Assembly (NCBI RefSeq): GCF_024256385.1
Contig: NZ_JAMLFW010000001.1
Location: 248,001-312,000 of the forward strand
DNA: 64,000 bases
Direction: 5' to 3'
DNA from: Anatilimnocola floriformis
GTDB taxonomy: Bacteria; Planctomycetota; Planctomycetia; Pirellulales; Pirellulaceae
A program made the position numbers and the translations under genes. The notes under the pieces were generated by a model that saw only the letters and a program-made list of their open reading frames with translations, was not told the origin of the DNA and made no database searches. Shown here piece after piece: positions 18,240 through 26,775 of this stretch; the stretch's first letter is position 1; every line of letters begins with the position of its first letter.

Positions 18240-18725
18240 ATGCTCAATCGTCCGCAACACTCCAAAGCCGCGCCGAATTACTTCTTCGAGTGTGGCCGTT
18301 GTCGCCGACCACAACATGTCGGCCCGCAGCAAGCAGGCAGTAAGCTCGACTGTCCTTGCGGCGTAACCAACGTCGTGCCGTCGATCATTCATCTGCAGAA
18401 ATTGGAGCCCGGCACATGCCCCGCATTTGCTCCTTCGCAAACCAGCCCACCCCCAGTAGCGACTGCGTCTCAGGCGGCCTATCCGCAGCCAGTTCCGACA
18501 ACGCCTCGCTGCCCGTTCTGTTCACAGCCGATGCATGCGGGCCGGATTCTCGGCGATCGCTATCAATTGAAGTGGCTTTACGCCAATAGTCCCACGTTGC
18601 TAGGCATCTGGGCCGTCGGCGGAATCCCAATCGGCCACGGCGGGTTCATGCAGTTCAACCGCCCGCACGTCTGGGGCTGGCGATGCGCTGGGTGCGCCAA
18701 GATCATCGTCGACGAGCGGGCCTAG
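18240..18725 (+). CDS. Zinc-ribbon protein with DUF6487-like C-terminal domain
   Basis: A 161-residue protein with two Cys-rich modules. The N-terminal one is FECGRCRRPQHV...KLDCPCG (C-x2-C...C-x-C). The C-terminal one is CPFCSQPMHAGRI, then GWRCAGCAKIIVDE, a split zinc ribbon (C-x2-C...C-x2-C) enclosing a hydrophobic stretch. The second resembles small PF20097/DUF6487 zinc ribbons, recognised by eye. A Pro/Gln/Ala linker separates the modules. Function unknown; such proteins may be structural or regulatory. It converges on the FliN-like gene. Confidence 0.65.
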   Translation: MLNRPQHSKAAPNYFFECGRCRRPQHVGPQQAGSKLDCPCGVTNVVPSIIHLQKLEPGTCPAFAPSQTSPPPVATASQAAYPQPVPTTPRCPFCSQPMHAGRILGDRYQLKWLYANSPTLLGIWAVGGIPIGHGGFMQFNRPHVWGWRCAGCAKIIVDERA

Positions 18726-18738
18726 TTAAGTGCCTGAC

Positions 18739-19650
18739 CTACCCACGCCGGCCGCGTACCGACCAGAATCGTTCATCTGGCATCACCATTGACGTGATCC
18801 TCACGCCGAACTTCTCGCCGACTTTTACGGCTTCGCCAACCGCGAATGAGTTGTCGCCGACAGCCAGCGACAACGGCTGTTCGCACGATTGATCAAACTG
18901 AATGATCGAGCCCGGGCCGATCTCGAGAATCCGGCCGACAGGCAAATTCGTCGTCGCCAGCGAAGCGACCACCGCGACTTGAATCTTCAGCAAGCTCCGC
19001 GTGAACGGCGGCAACGATGGAATGCCGTCTTCAAATTCCTGCGGGGCCGGCGCCGCTGAAAAGCGCGCACCAATCGTCGGTGTCGGCGCGACTGAAGTCG
19101 GTTCGTATGCGGCTGCTGGCGGCGGAGCAGCCGCAGCAACGGGTGTCGGAGCCGCCGTCAGCAAAGCACCGTCGGCCACCCCGAGCAGGATCGCTTGCAG
19201 CGTGACTTCGCCATGCTTGATCGTGAGCGGCAACACATCGACGCCGCCTGCCGGCTGACAGCGGAGCAGCGCTTCCTGCAGATTTTCGATCCGCACGACA
19301 GCTTCGCTCGTCGGCATCAGATCGGCGGGGAGCGCGATCATGCCGAGCTCTTGCGCGAGCGTAGCTAATCGACTCTTTGCCGAAGCATCGGGCGTGGCCA
19401 ACCACTCGGGAAAGGCACTCGTTGGATCGGCCACGAGTAACGCAATCGCGCCGCTCGCCTGACCCAGAATCACCGCTAGGCCGGCTGCGTTCCATTCATC
19501 GCGCGAGACCTGCGTCAGCACATCGGCAGGTTCGCCGAACGAAAACTCTGCCGCCGTGATAGCAAAGGCCCGCTGCCAGGCTTCGGCAGCTTCGCTGGCT
19601 CCCTGTTTGAAGGTGGAGACAATCTCGGGAGTAATGCTAGGCGCAGTCAT
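18739..19650 (-). CDS. FliM/FliN (SpoA) family flagellar motor switch-like protein
   Basis: A 303-residue protein; the ATG at 19650 starts MTAPSITPEIVSTFKQGASE. The N-terminal and middle parts are an alpha/beta CheC/FliY-like region (residues 1-130), followed by an Ala/Pro-rich linker (about 145-195). The C-terminal SpoA domain at about 220-300 has LLKIQVAVVASLATTNLPVG and ILEIGPGSIIQFDQSCEQPL, then FGVRITSM. SpoA domains build the flagellar C-ring and the type III secretion sorting platform. No other flagellar gene is nearby. An upstream extension of this ORF is antisense shadow of the thioredoxin-like gene and is excluded. Confidence 0.8.
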   Translation of the reverse strand: MTAPSITPEIVSTFKQGASEAAEAWQRAFAITAAEFSFGEPADVLTQVSRDEWNAAGLAVILGQASGAIALLVADPTSAFPEWLATPDASAKSRLATLAQELGMIALPADLMPTSEAVVRIENLQEALLRCQPAGGVDVLPLTIKHGEVTLQAILLGVADGALLTAAPTPVAAAAPPPAAAYEPTSVAPTPTIGARFSAAPAPQEFEDGIPSLPPFTRSLLKIQVAVVASLATTNLPVGRILEIGPGSIIQFDQSCEQPLSLAVGDNSFAVGEAVKVGEKFGVRITSMVMPDERFWSVRGRRG

Positions 19651-19720
19651 GTCTGCAATATCGGCCAATTCGCCGCCAAACTTCGCCCTGCCCGCAAAGT
19701 CTTCCCAATTGCAGACCAAC

Positions 19721-19812
19721 GAATTGCAGATGGCAGATTTCAGATTGCAGATTGAAAGACGATAGCATCCACTCCTCCTCAATTTGCAATCTGCCATCTC
19801 AAATCTGCAATC
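19721..19812. repeat. Inverted repeat B, second copy
   Basis: Left arm about 19721-19755 (GAATTGCAGATGGCAGATTT, CAGATTGCAGATTGA) and right arm about 19780-19812 (CAATTTGCAATCTGCCATCT, CAAATCTGCAATC) are near reverse complements. They share the GATTGCAGATT / AATCTGCAATC core with the element at 10157-10210. It sits between the divergent FliN-like and thioredoxin/YHS genes. Confidence 0.8.
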
Positions 19813-19968
19813 ACTCCTCGCTAGCAGCCACCCCTGGCCAAACTTATCGCGTTTTTCCCCGCAAGCGGTTTTGCGGGTGTATTCGTTAAGGTCAACTTGC
19901 CGAAGAAAAGGATGCGACGCGGGCAGTTCGCGCCCGTTCGTCGTCTTTTCCTCGCGAAGGTTGCGACT

Positions 19969-21399
19969 ATGGCCGTCCGAACATTGCTCACTCGGGGATT
20001 CCTGTTCGCTTGCACGCTGCTGGCGATGTCGGCCAGGTTGTCGGCCGAAGATCAGATCCCCTGGGCCGAAGACTTCGCCATCGCTTGCCAACAAGCGGGC
20101 GCGCAGGGCAAGCTGGTACTGCTGCACTTCTATTCCGACGACTGCCCGCCTTGCGTGCGCGTCGAGAAGAATGTCTTCAGCCAACCCGAAGTCGGCGCCG
20201 CCATCGGTCGCACTTGCGTGCCGGTGAAAGTGCATGCTCGCAAAACGCCGGCGCTCGTCGCCAAGTATCGCGTGCAGGCCTGGCCGACCGACGTCTTCGT
20301 CACGCCGGCAGGTTTGGAATTGACCCGCACCGTCAGCCCGCAATCGCCGACCGATTACATCTCGATGGTCAACACCGTCGCCATCAGCACCGGCGCCGGC
20401 GTGGGCAAATCGAATAACAACGGCACGATCACGCAAGTCAGCGGACAGACCGCGACCAATTACATGGCCGCCGGCGCCGCTCAAACCGCTCAGCAAATGC
20501 AAGCGACCGGACAGCAGCTGCAATCCGGGGCCCAGCAAGCTCAGGCATCCGCTCAACAAGCAGCCCAGCAACAATGGCTGAACGCTCAAGCGCAAGCCAA
20601 TCAATACGCAGCCCAAGCCAACCAGTATGCGGCGGGTGCTCAAGCTCAGGCCGGTCAATATGTGGCCGGCGCTCAGGCCCAGGCCAGTCAATACGCTGCC
20701 AGCGCTCAAACCCAAGCGAGCCAATACGCTGCCAGCGCTCAACAAGCGGGGCAGCAGTTCTCGCAAAACACTCAACAACAAACCCAAGCCGCCGCCGATC
20801 AAGCCAAGGAAGTGATCAACCGCTACTCGCAGCCGTACGCACAAGCGGCCGCCGCGGGTGGCTGGCAACCGCCGGGCTTCGCTGCTCCTGCTGCTGCACC
20901 AGCGGCTGCTGTAGCTGCCGCAGCCGCTCCGCAGTTCGCACAGGCCAGCGCTCCGCCGCAGAATCCACAACCAGCAGCTCAACCGCAACCGCCAGCCGGT
21001 GGTGCGAACGTCGCGCTGGCTTCGGGAACTTATCCCGTAGCGATGGAAGGTTTCTGCCCGGTCACGCTTGCCGTCGAACGGAAGTGGAAGAAGGGTCAGC
21101 CGCAGTTTGGTGCTGTGCATCGTCGCCGGACCTTTCTCTTTACCTCAGCTGCCGAACAACAAAAGTTCCTCGCCGAGCCCGATCGCTACAGCCCCGTCAT
21201 GGTCGGCTACGATCCGGTCAAGTTCATGCAGACCGGCGAGCTCGTCGATGGCCGAGCCACCTACAGCCTGACCTATCGCAAGCAGGTCTACCTCTTCAAC
21301 GACGACACTTCGCTCAAGTCGTTCTGGCAGAACCCTGGCCAATTCACCGAAGGCCTCCGCCAAGCCATGACGCAGGCCGAAAGCAAAACGCTGCGATAG
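19969..21399 (+). CDS. Exported thioredoxin-fold protein with Gln/Ala hendecad repeats and C-terminal YHS-like region
   Basis: A 476-residue exported protein. The ATG at 19969 (GAAGG upstream) gives a signal peptide (FLFACTLLAMSARLSAED). Residues 30-145 form a thioredoxin fold with CPPC at 59-62 (FYSDDCPPCVRVEKNVF) and AWPTDVFV. A Gln/Ala/Tyr-rich helical region of about 165-310 follows. It contains four tandem 11-residue repeats of type QAxxQYxAxAQ, encoded by 33-bp units at 20614-20745. The C-terminus has two YHS-like metal-site segments: MEGFCPVTLAVERKW...GAVHRRRTFLF and YSPVMVGYDPVKF...YRKQVYLF. It may be a periplasmic disulfide or metal-handling protein on a long rod-like spacer. Domain order is seen; function is inferred. 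Confidence 0.75.
   Translation: MAVRTLLTRGFLFACTLLAMSARLSAEDQIPWAEDFAIACQQAGAQGKLVLLHFYSDDCPPCVRVEKNVFSQPEVGAAIGRTCVPVKVHARKTPALVAKYRVQAWPTDVFVTPAGLELTRTVSPQSPTDYISMVNTVAISTGAGVGKSNNNGTITQVSGQTATNYMAAGAAQTAQQMQATGQQLQSGAQQAQASAQQAAQQQWLNAQAQANQYAAQANQYAAGAQAQAGQYVAGAQAQASQYAASAQTQASQYAASAQQAGQQFSQNTQQQTQAAADQAKEVINRYSQPYAQAAAAGGWQPPGFAAPAAAPAAAVAAAAAPQFAQASAPPQNPQPAAQPQPPAGGANVALASGTYPVAMEGFCPVTLAVERKWKKGQPQFGAVHRRRTFLFTSAAEQQKFLAEPDRYSPVMVGYDPVKFMQTGELVDGRATYSLTYRKQVYLFNDDTSLKSFWQNPGQFTEGLRQAMTQAESKTLR
20614..20745 (+). repeat. Four tandem 33-bp coding repeats
   Basis: Four 33-bp units in frame, beginning CAAGCCAACCAGTATG, CAGGCCGGTCAATATG, CAGGCCAGTCAATACG and CAAGCGAGCCAATACG. They encode an 11-residue period (hendecad) with Tyr at a fixed position, expected to favour a right-handed or straight coiled coil. 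Confidence 0.85.
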
Positions 21400-21406
21400 T
21401 GCACAC

Positions 21407-21429
21407 AAGCCCGACGCGCCAGCGAGGGA
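21407..21429 (+). repeat. Single arm of dispersed repeat C (AGCCCGACGCG core)
   Basis: AAGCCCGACGCGCCAGCGAG lies 7 nt after the stop of the thioredoxin/YHS gene. The same core forms the outer arms of the composite element at 26595-26775. A diverged version is at 22588-22734. Confidence 0.6.
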
Positions 21430-21447
21430 ACCATCGCCGGGCGGCTG

Positions 21448-22551
21448 CTACTGCTTCTTCGGCGGGTGGATCGGGCCCCAACTATATTGCCCGCCGCCCG
21501 GCCGTTCTGGTGGCGGATCGAAGTCCCACTCACTGCGTCCCCGCAACTGATTGTTGCGGCGGCGGGTCGTGAGTTCTTCGAACGTTTCGCTGCGAGGATT
21601 GCCCTTCTCGTCGAAATACACGCCTTGCACAGCATACTTGTCATAGTGCGGATAGTCCTTGAAGGGCTGCGCCGGCCGACTCGCACTACTGTCTTTTAAC
21701 AACACCTTTTCACGAGTTCTGTTCGCACTAACCTCTTGTTGTTTCTCACCTTGCGCCGAATCGAACTCTTTTTCGCACAACACTTTCTCACTGTTTACAA
21801 CAGTTTCACCACTGTCTCCACCATAAGACGCGTCTCCCTCGTAGGCCGAACCATTGGTTCGTCCCTGAGGCGGGTACTCGCTCAAAGCAACTCCTGGCAA
21901 GTCACTCGCCTCCTCCAGCGGCCTAATTACCACGCCCCGTTGCTTCAATTCCTCGGCCCAGGCTCCGGGAATCCCTTCATCGCCGGGCGTATCGAACAAG
22001 CCAATGAAGACGCGACGTTTGACTTCACGATAGGCCTCGACCGGTGTTATCGGCAGCGCCTCAGGAACGCGCCCCGTGACCGACACATCGACGTTGCCGT
22101 GCCGATCAAAGCCCTCGAACTCAATGAGCCGCTCGGCAGCCAGCAGCACGTTCTTAAAAAGACGGCTGTCGCCGCTTTGTGTCACGGCGTGGGTTTCGGC
22201 GACGACCTCGCCCTTGATCGTCCGATTCTTGCGCACGATCTTCGGCTGTTGCGAACCTTGCCAGGCCGCGACCGCTTCGTTGAGCAGATGCTCGAGCAGC
22301 ATCCGATGAGCTCGCCCGGCCTGCCGCAATCGCTCGACCCGATTGAGCTCCTGAAAACCCTCTGGCACGGGCAACGATAACCACACCTCGACCCGCTTCA
22401 CGATCGCGCTGACCCGTTGCTGCGTCAGGCCGTATTCCTGCCCGACTGCAACTTGATTCCTCCGCTGAATCTTCACCGCGTTGTAGATCAGACGATCCCG
22501 TTCCCGCACTCGGATCGGTTTGAGCGGATCCTTCGGCTTTTTCTCAGACAT
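21448..22551 (-). CDS. Hypothetical protein with N-terminal HTH-like segment
   Basis: A 367-residue protein, ATG at 22551 with AAGGAGAG upstream. Residues 15-75 (RERDRLIYNAVKIQRRNQVA then VGQEYGLTQQRVSAIVKRVE) have a helix-turn-helix pattern like homeodomain-like or sigma-region-4 folds. The middle (75-200) is helical with a basic patch (KIVRKNRTIKGEV), and the C-terminal 150 residues are low-complexity, charged and Pro-rich, ending ERPGGGQYSWGPIHPPKKQ. An HTH followed by a helical region resembles phage terminase small subunits or transposase-associated proteins in layout only. No mobile-element genes are adjacent. Function not assigned. Confidence 0.55.
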   Translation of the reverse strand: MSEKKPKDPLKPIRVRERDRLIYNAVKIQRRNQVAVGQEYGLTQQRVSAIVKRVEVWLSLPVPEGFQELNRVERLRQAGRAHRMLLEHLLNEAVAAWQGSQQPKIVRKNRTIKGEVVAETHAVTQSGDSRLFKNVLLAAERLIEFEGFDRHGNVDVSVTGRVPEALPITPVEAYREVKRRVFIGLFDTPGDEGIPGAWAEELKQRGVVIRPLEEASDLPGVALSEYPPQGRTNGSAYEGDASYGGDSGETVVNSEKVLCEKEFDSAQGEKQQEVSANRTREKVLLKDSSASRPAQPFKDYPHYDKYAVQGVYFDEKGNPRSETFEELTTRRRNNQLRGRSEWDFDPPPERPGGGQYSWGPIHPPKKQ

Positions 22552-22587
22552 GGCGACTCTCCTTCGAAAAAAAGAAACACCCGTTTC

Positions 22588-22734
22588 AGGAAGTCCGAGC
22601 CGTAAGGCGAAGGTTTGGGCGAGTCGACACGGTTGTTGGCAACGTGCGGCAGCACTACGGAGTTGGTGCTACGGCACGTTGCCAGACCGAATGTCCTCGC
22701 GCCCATCTCCTTCGCCACACGGCTCGGGCTTCCT
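22588..22734. repeat. Composite nested palindrome (repeat C/D), copy 1
   Basis: Outer arms 22588-22613 and 22709-22734 (AGGAAGTCCGAGCCGTAAGG versus the reverse complement of CACGGCTCGGGCTTCCT) match at 23 of 26 positions. Inner arms 22638-22655 (GGCAACGTGCGGCAGCAC) and 22666-22683 (GTGCTACGGCACGTTGCC) match at 16 of 18. The same two-layer design occurs at 26595-26775. Confidence 0.75.
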
Positions 22735-22998
22735 GGTTGCATCGCTCACTGTTTTTCGCCGCAGGGCCTCATGCCAAAAGATCTAATCTCCGCCTTCACT
22801 GGCCTAATTACCGCCACTCGCCCACCAAGCACTGGCGAAAGGACGCCAGTGGCACACCGGACTTGGCTCCAGCTAGATAGTGTACGTATGTTTATTAAAT
22901 AAGTCAAGAGATGCTGCGATTGTTTGTTCGACTGAATCGCGAATAAGAAATAACTTGTGTTGCTACTTGAGATAATTCGTTCACAACGACATTGGCCA

Positions 22999-23041
22999 AA
23001 AAAAGAAAGGCCACCGACGGGAAGTCCCGTCGATGGCCTTG
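22999..23041 (-). terminator. Rho-independent terminator of the MFS transporter gene
   Basis: On the minus strand, AAGGCCATCGACGGGA pairs with TCCCGTCGGTGGCCTT across a 2-nt loop (one mismatch), followed by TCTTTTTTT. It lies 70 nt after the stop of the minus-strand MFS gene. Confidence 0.85.
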
Positions 23042-23050
23042 GAGTTCGAA

Positions 23051-23075
23051 GCCGGAGGCTAGCGCCTGGCGGCTG
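23051..23075. repeat. Small hairpin repeat
   Basis: AGCCGGAGGC-TAGC-GCCTGGCGGCT forms an imperfect hairpin between the MFS stop codon and its terminator. I recall similar hairpins as dispersed repeats in planctomycete genomes. Confidence 0.5.
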
Positions 23076-23110
23076 ATTGCGTCATTCGAAACGCAGGCAT
23101 GGACGAAGCC

Positions 23111-24799
23111 TTAGGCTTCGGCAATGCCCGTGGGTTGCTCGTGAATCTTGATCGCTTTGTATCCGCCGATCGACTTGAAGTAGATCAACAGAATCAAGTA
23201 AATCCCCGCCATAGTTGCTGGGATCAGGCTGTCGGTCCGGAGCGTGCGACGATCGCCTTCGATGTCGGCAGCGGCCACCTTCTTTTGCTCATCGGTCGCC
23301 GTGGGCTTGTCCGCGATCTTCGGATCCTTGGCGGCCTCTTTTTCCTTGTTCACTGCTTCTTTCGCAGCGCCCAACAACTTGCCATCGAGACCGGTTGCCT
23401 TCGGGAACACGAGGAACGCGCTGGGCTTCTCGGCTTTGTACTTTTCAAACAAGGCCGGATCGACCTTGGCGACTTCTTCGCCCGAGTAACGATCCTTGAA
23501 GTAACCGAGCCCCTTCGAGCCCACCAGACCAGCCGACATCATGCCGATGCCGCCCATGATGCTGATCGCCACAGCGCCCGAACGCGGAAAGCGATCGCTG
23601 GCGACCGCGAGCATCGTCGGCCAAAAGAACGTCTTGCCAATGCCGTACACCGTCAAGGCGAGCAACGCCATCACGAACGAGGTCGTCATGCTAGTTAGGT
23701 TGAGGCCGATGCAGCCCAGGATTGCACAGACCAGCAGAATCGCGATCGGCGACATCTTGAGATTCTTCTCGATGAATTCCGAGCAGAACCTCAAGAAGAA
23801 CATCACCGAGGAAGTGAACACGAACAAAATCTTGCCTTCGCTGGACGACAGGATGTTGCCCGTGATGTTTTGAATCCAGCCATCGGTGCCGAGTTCAACC
23901 GCGCCCACCAACGCATGCGTGATGAACAGCACGAAGAGGAGGAACGAGCCGATCGAGAACTTGGTGATCACACCGATCAGAATCAGCAGCACGCCGCCGA
24001 TCGCATAGCCGAGATACATCGGGATTGCCGATTCTTTGTCGGCGAAGAACGGCTTGAAGAAATCGCCAAAGAAGAGTGCGATCAAATAGCAAACGACCAA
24101 GCCGCCGAGGATACCGACGTCTTTGAACATTTCGCCCAGGCTGAGACCTTTTTCCGAAGCTTCCGATTTCGGAAATTTCTGGCCAATGAACATGATGCCG
24201 TAGAGGGCGGTCGGAATGAGATACAGCGCGAGCTGATACTTCCAGTGGATCTTGAACATGTCGTCGAGCACCCAGCCGAGCGCGCTGCCAAGAACCAGAC
24301 CGGCCGGCCAGCTGGCGTGCAAGATATTGAGGTAGTGCGTGCGGTTGTTCGGGAACAGCGTGGCCACGAGCGGATTAGCCACGGCTTCGAGCGTGCCGTT
24401 CGCGATGGCGAACAGAAACATGCCGATGGTGAGATAGAGGCTCGCGCTATTCTTGGCGGCTTCGAGGGCTACCTTGTCGAGCGAAGCGACATTTTCAGGA
24501 GCCATCGCGGCGAAGGTCACGACTGCAGAGGCGATGTGAAATAGGAAAGCGGCGGCAACCAGCCAGCCGTAACCCACCTTATCGACGACCACACCGCCGA
24601 TGATGATGCCGAAGCAAAATCCCGTGAAACCGGCAGCGCCGATCGCACCGAGTTCGGTGGCAGTGAAACCAAACTCACTCCCCCAGTTATCAAAAATGCC
24701 GCCGCGAATCGCGAATCCCACGCCGGCGGCGAGGATGGCCATGAAACCGGCCCACAACAGGCGATAGGCGTTGGGGGCCACTACATCGGACGATTTCAT
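23111..24799 (-). CDS. MFS transporter, sugar permease-like
   Basis: A 562-residue polytopic membrane protein. The ATG at 24799 has GGAG 9 nt upstream; an upstream in-frame GTG is too close to it. About 12 helices are visible, from [20 protein letters not shown] to [34 protein letters not shown] after the second helix resembles the MFS loop 2-3 motif. The layout resembles FucP-like sugar permeases. A cytoplasmic insertion of about 90 charged residues ([19 protein letters not shown]) precedes the last helix, unusual for the family. Substrate unknown; the neighbouring sulfatase suggests use of sulfated glycans (weak inference). A terminator follows. Confidence 0.8.
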   Translation of the reverse strand: MKSSDVVAPNAYRLLWAGFMAILAAGVGFAIRGGIFDNWGSEFGFTATELGAIGAAGFTGFCFGIIIGGVVVDKVGYGWLVAAAFLFHIASAVVTFAAMAPENVASLDKVALEAAKNSASLYLTIGMFLFAIANGTLEAVANPLVATLFPNNRTHYLNILHASWPAGLVLGSALGWVLDDMFKIHWKYQLALYLIPTALYGIMFIGQKFPKSEASEKGLSLGEMFKDVGILGGLVVCYLIALFFGDFFKPFFADKESAIPMYLGYAIGGVLLILIGVITKFSIGSFLLFVLFITHALVGAVELGTDGWIQNITGNILSSSEGKILFVFTSSVMFFLRFCSEFIEKNLKMSPIAILLVCAILGCIGLNLTSMTTSFVMALLALTVYGIGKTFFWPTMLAVASDRFPRSGAVAISIMGGIGMMSAGLVGSKGLGYFKDRYSGEEVAKVDPALFEKYKAEKPSAFLVFPKATGLDGKLLGAAKEAVNKEKEAAKDPKIADKPTATDEQKKVAAADIEGDRRTLRTDSLIPATMAGIYLILLIYFKSIGGYKAIKIHEQPTGIAEA

Positions 24800-25042
24800 G
24801 CGCACTAGCTCCAGGAGAGGATTTCGACGCCATGTTCATTCACAGCGCCTGCTTTTCAGCGAAATCAAGCAAGCTCGCCAATATAACTAGCCCTGCTGGC
24901 AAAGCAATGTTGAATGACGGAAACTTCGCCCACAGCGGGCGATAGCGGCGATTCTGGCGGCGACCAGCGCTCGTTGACCGTGCCGATCAGGCAATCAATA
25001 CTGGCCGTTCCCCATCACTCTCGCGCCACCATCAAGTGCCCT

Positions 25043-26578
25043 ATGCCCGCCTTTCGAAGTCGTGATCTCTCGCTGCTCGCCATCGCCTTTGCTTTGCTGA
25101 CGAATCACCTGGGCCACTGCCAGGAAAAGCCTGCCACCCGGCCGCCGAACATCGTGGTGATCATCGCGGATGATCTCGGCTATGGCGATGTTTCCTGCAA
25201 TGGCGCGACGGAGATTCAAACGCCGAATATCGATCGGCTGGCTGCGGAGGGGCAGCGGTTCACGAGTGGCTATTGCTCGGCGTCGACTTGCACGCCCACA
25301 CGTTATTCACTGCTGACCGGCACGGCTGCCTTTCGCGTGAAAGGGACCGGCGTAGCGCCGCCCAATGGCGCGGCGCTCATTCGTCCCGGCACGGAAACAC
25401 TGCCGTCGATCTTGAAACGGGCTGGCTATGCGACGGCCGTGATCGGCAAGTGGCACCTCGGGCTCGGTGATAAGGCACCCGATTGGAATGGCGAGCTCAA
25501 GCCTGGGCCGCTTGAGATTGGTTTCGATCACTGCTTCCTGATGCCGACGACCAACGATCGCGTGCCGCAAATCTTTGTCGAGGATCATCGCGTCCGCAAT
25601 CTCGATCCCAAGGATCCCCTCTGGGTCGGCGACGCCAAGCTCGCCGAAGATCATCCGACTGGGCAATCGCATCGCGACACGCTGCGGATGAATTGGGCGC
25701 AGGGGCACAACGGCACGATTCACAACGGCATTAGCCGCATCGGCTATTACACCGGCGGTATGAAGGCCCGCTTTCGCGACGAGGACCTTGGCGATGAATG
25801 GGTCAAGCAAGCCGACGCCTGGATGGAGCAGCAGCGCGACAAGCCGTTCTTTTTGTACTTTGCCTCGCACGACATTCACGTGCCGCGGATGCCGCATGAA
25901 CGCTTTCAAGGGAAGTCGAAGCTCGGCTTTCGCGGCGATTCGATTTTAGAATTTGACTGGTGCGTGGGCGAAGTTGTGAAAAGCCTCGATCGCCTCGGCC
26001 TGACGGAAAACACGCTCGTCATTCTCTGCAGCGACAACGGCCCGGTGCTGAACGACGGCTACGTCGACGGCTCGGTCGAGAAAATCGGCGATCACAAACC
26101 GGCAGGCCCTTACAGCGGCGGCAAGTACAGCGTGCTCGAAGGTGGCACACGGATTCCCTTCATCACGCGCTGGAAGGGCCGCATTCCGGCCGGCGTGAGC
26201 GAGCAGATGGTCTGTACGATCGACTTCGCTGCCAGCCTCGCCGAACTCACCAAAGAAAAAATCGCCGACGACGGTTGCCTCGACAGTTTGAACGTCCTTG
26301 GCGCCCTCCTCGGCGAACCCGGCGCGAAAGGGCGCGACTATCTACTGCAACAAGACAACAGCGGCAACAACTTCGGCCTGCGCGCCGGCGATTGGAAACT
26401 GAGTCGCACAAAGGCCGGCATGGGAAAACAAAAAGCCCAGGGCGAAAACGTCTACAAGCTCTTCGATCTGAAAAAAGATCCCGCCGAGAAAACAAATGTC
26501 GCGGCGGAGCATCCCGAGGAAGCGAAGAAGCTACAGGCGTTGATGGAGAAGGTGATTGCGGATGGGCGAAGTCGGTAA
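25043..26578 (+). CDS. Secreted arylsulfatase-type sulfatase
   Basis: A 511-residue sulfatase. The ATG at 25043 gives a signal peptide (SLLAIAFALLTNHLGHC). The metal site begins NIVVIIADDLGYGD (Asp43, Asp44). The maturation signature is STCTPTRYSLLTGT, where Cys83 in C-T-P-T-R would become formylglycine, so an anaerobic or FGE-type maturase elsewhere is needed. GKWHLGLG and the later SDNGPV motif supply further active-site residues. Full length for a type I sulfatase. Planctomycetes carry many for sulfated algal polysaccharides. The exact substrate cannot be read. It is divergent from the MFS transporter gene (about 240 nt between starts). Confidence 0.92.
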   Translation: MPAFRSRDLSLLAIAFALLTNHLGHCQEKPATRPPNIVVIIADDLGYGDVSCNGATEIQTPNIDRLAAEGQRFTSGYCSASTCTPTRYSLLTGTAAFRVKGTGVAPPNGAALIRPGTETLPSILKRAGYATAVIGKWHLGLGDKAPDWNGELKPGPLEIGFDHCFLMPTTNDRVPQIFVEDHRVRNLDPKDPLWVGDAKLAEDHPTGQSHRDTLRMNWAQGHNGTIHNGISRIGYYTGGMKARFRDEDLGDEWVKQADAWMEQQRDKPFFLYFASHDIHVPRMPHERFQGKSKLGFRGDSILEFDWCVGEVVKSLDRLGLTENTLVILCSDNGPVLNDGYVDGSVEKIGDHKPAGPYSGGKYSVLEGGTRIPFITRWKGRIPAGVSEQMVCTIDFAASLAELTKEKIADDGCLDSLNVLGALLGEPGAKGRDYLLQQDNSGNNFGLRAGDWKLSRTKAGMGKQKAQGENVYKLFDLKKDPAEKTNVAAEHPEEAKKLQALMEKVIADGRSR

Positions 26579-26594
26579 CGCCCGCGAATTGCAC

Positions 26595-26775
26595 AGGTAG
26601 CCCGACGCGTGAGCGGAAGGGGGAGCAGCGAGCGAACCTGGCCATCAGCAACGTGCGTTAGCACCATAACGGTGATGCGTAGCCCAAATCTAAACCACTT
26701 CCTTTGGTGCTGCCGCACGTTGGTGAATCATGTGACCACTTGCAGGGCCCCTTCCGCTTACGCGTCGGGCTTCCT
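26595..26775. repeat. Composite nested palindrome (repeat C/D), copy 2
   Basis: Outer arms 26595-26622 (AGGTAGCCCGACGCGTGAGC...) and 26748-26775 match at 26 of 28 positions as inverted repeats. Inner arms 26648-26665 (GCAACGTGCGTTAGCACC) and 26706-26723 (GGTGCTGCCGCACGTTGG) match at 15 of 18. The right outer arm encodes the last residues (RKPDA-stop) of the CYTH protein, so the repeat is fused to a gene end. Confidence 0.8.

Larger units (their letters stand above)
22552..23110. other. Intergenic region rich in hairpins
   Basis: This 559-nt gap holds the nested palindrome at 22588-22734, a small hairpin at 22830-22851 (CACTGGCG-AAAGGA-CGCCAGTG), an AT-rich stretch at 22875-23000, a terminator at 22999-23041 and a hairpin at 23051-23075. 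Short plus-strand ORFs across it are repeat-derived. No gene is supported. Confidence 0.6.

Noticed and set aside
20614-20745. CRISPR-like tandem repeats
   Set aside because: They are in-frame coding repeats without unique spacers.
19651-21120. Upstream extension of the FliN-like ORF
   Set aside because: It is antisense to the thioredoxin/YHS gene; low-complexity Leu/Gly/Ser composition with no motif. ATG 19650 is sufficient.
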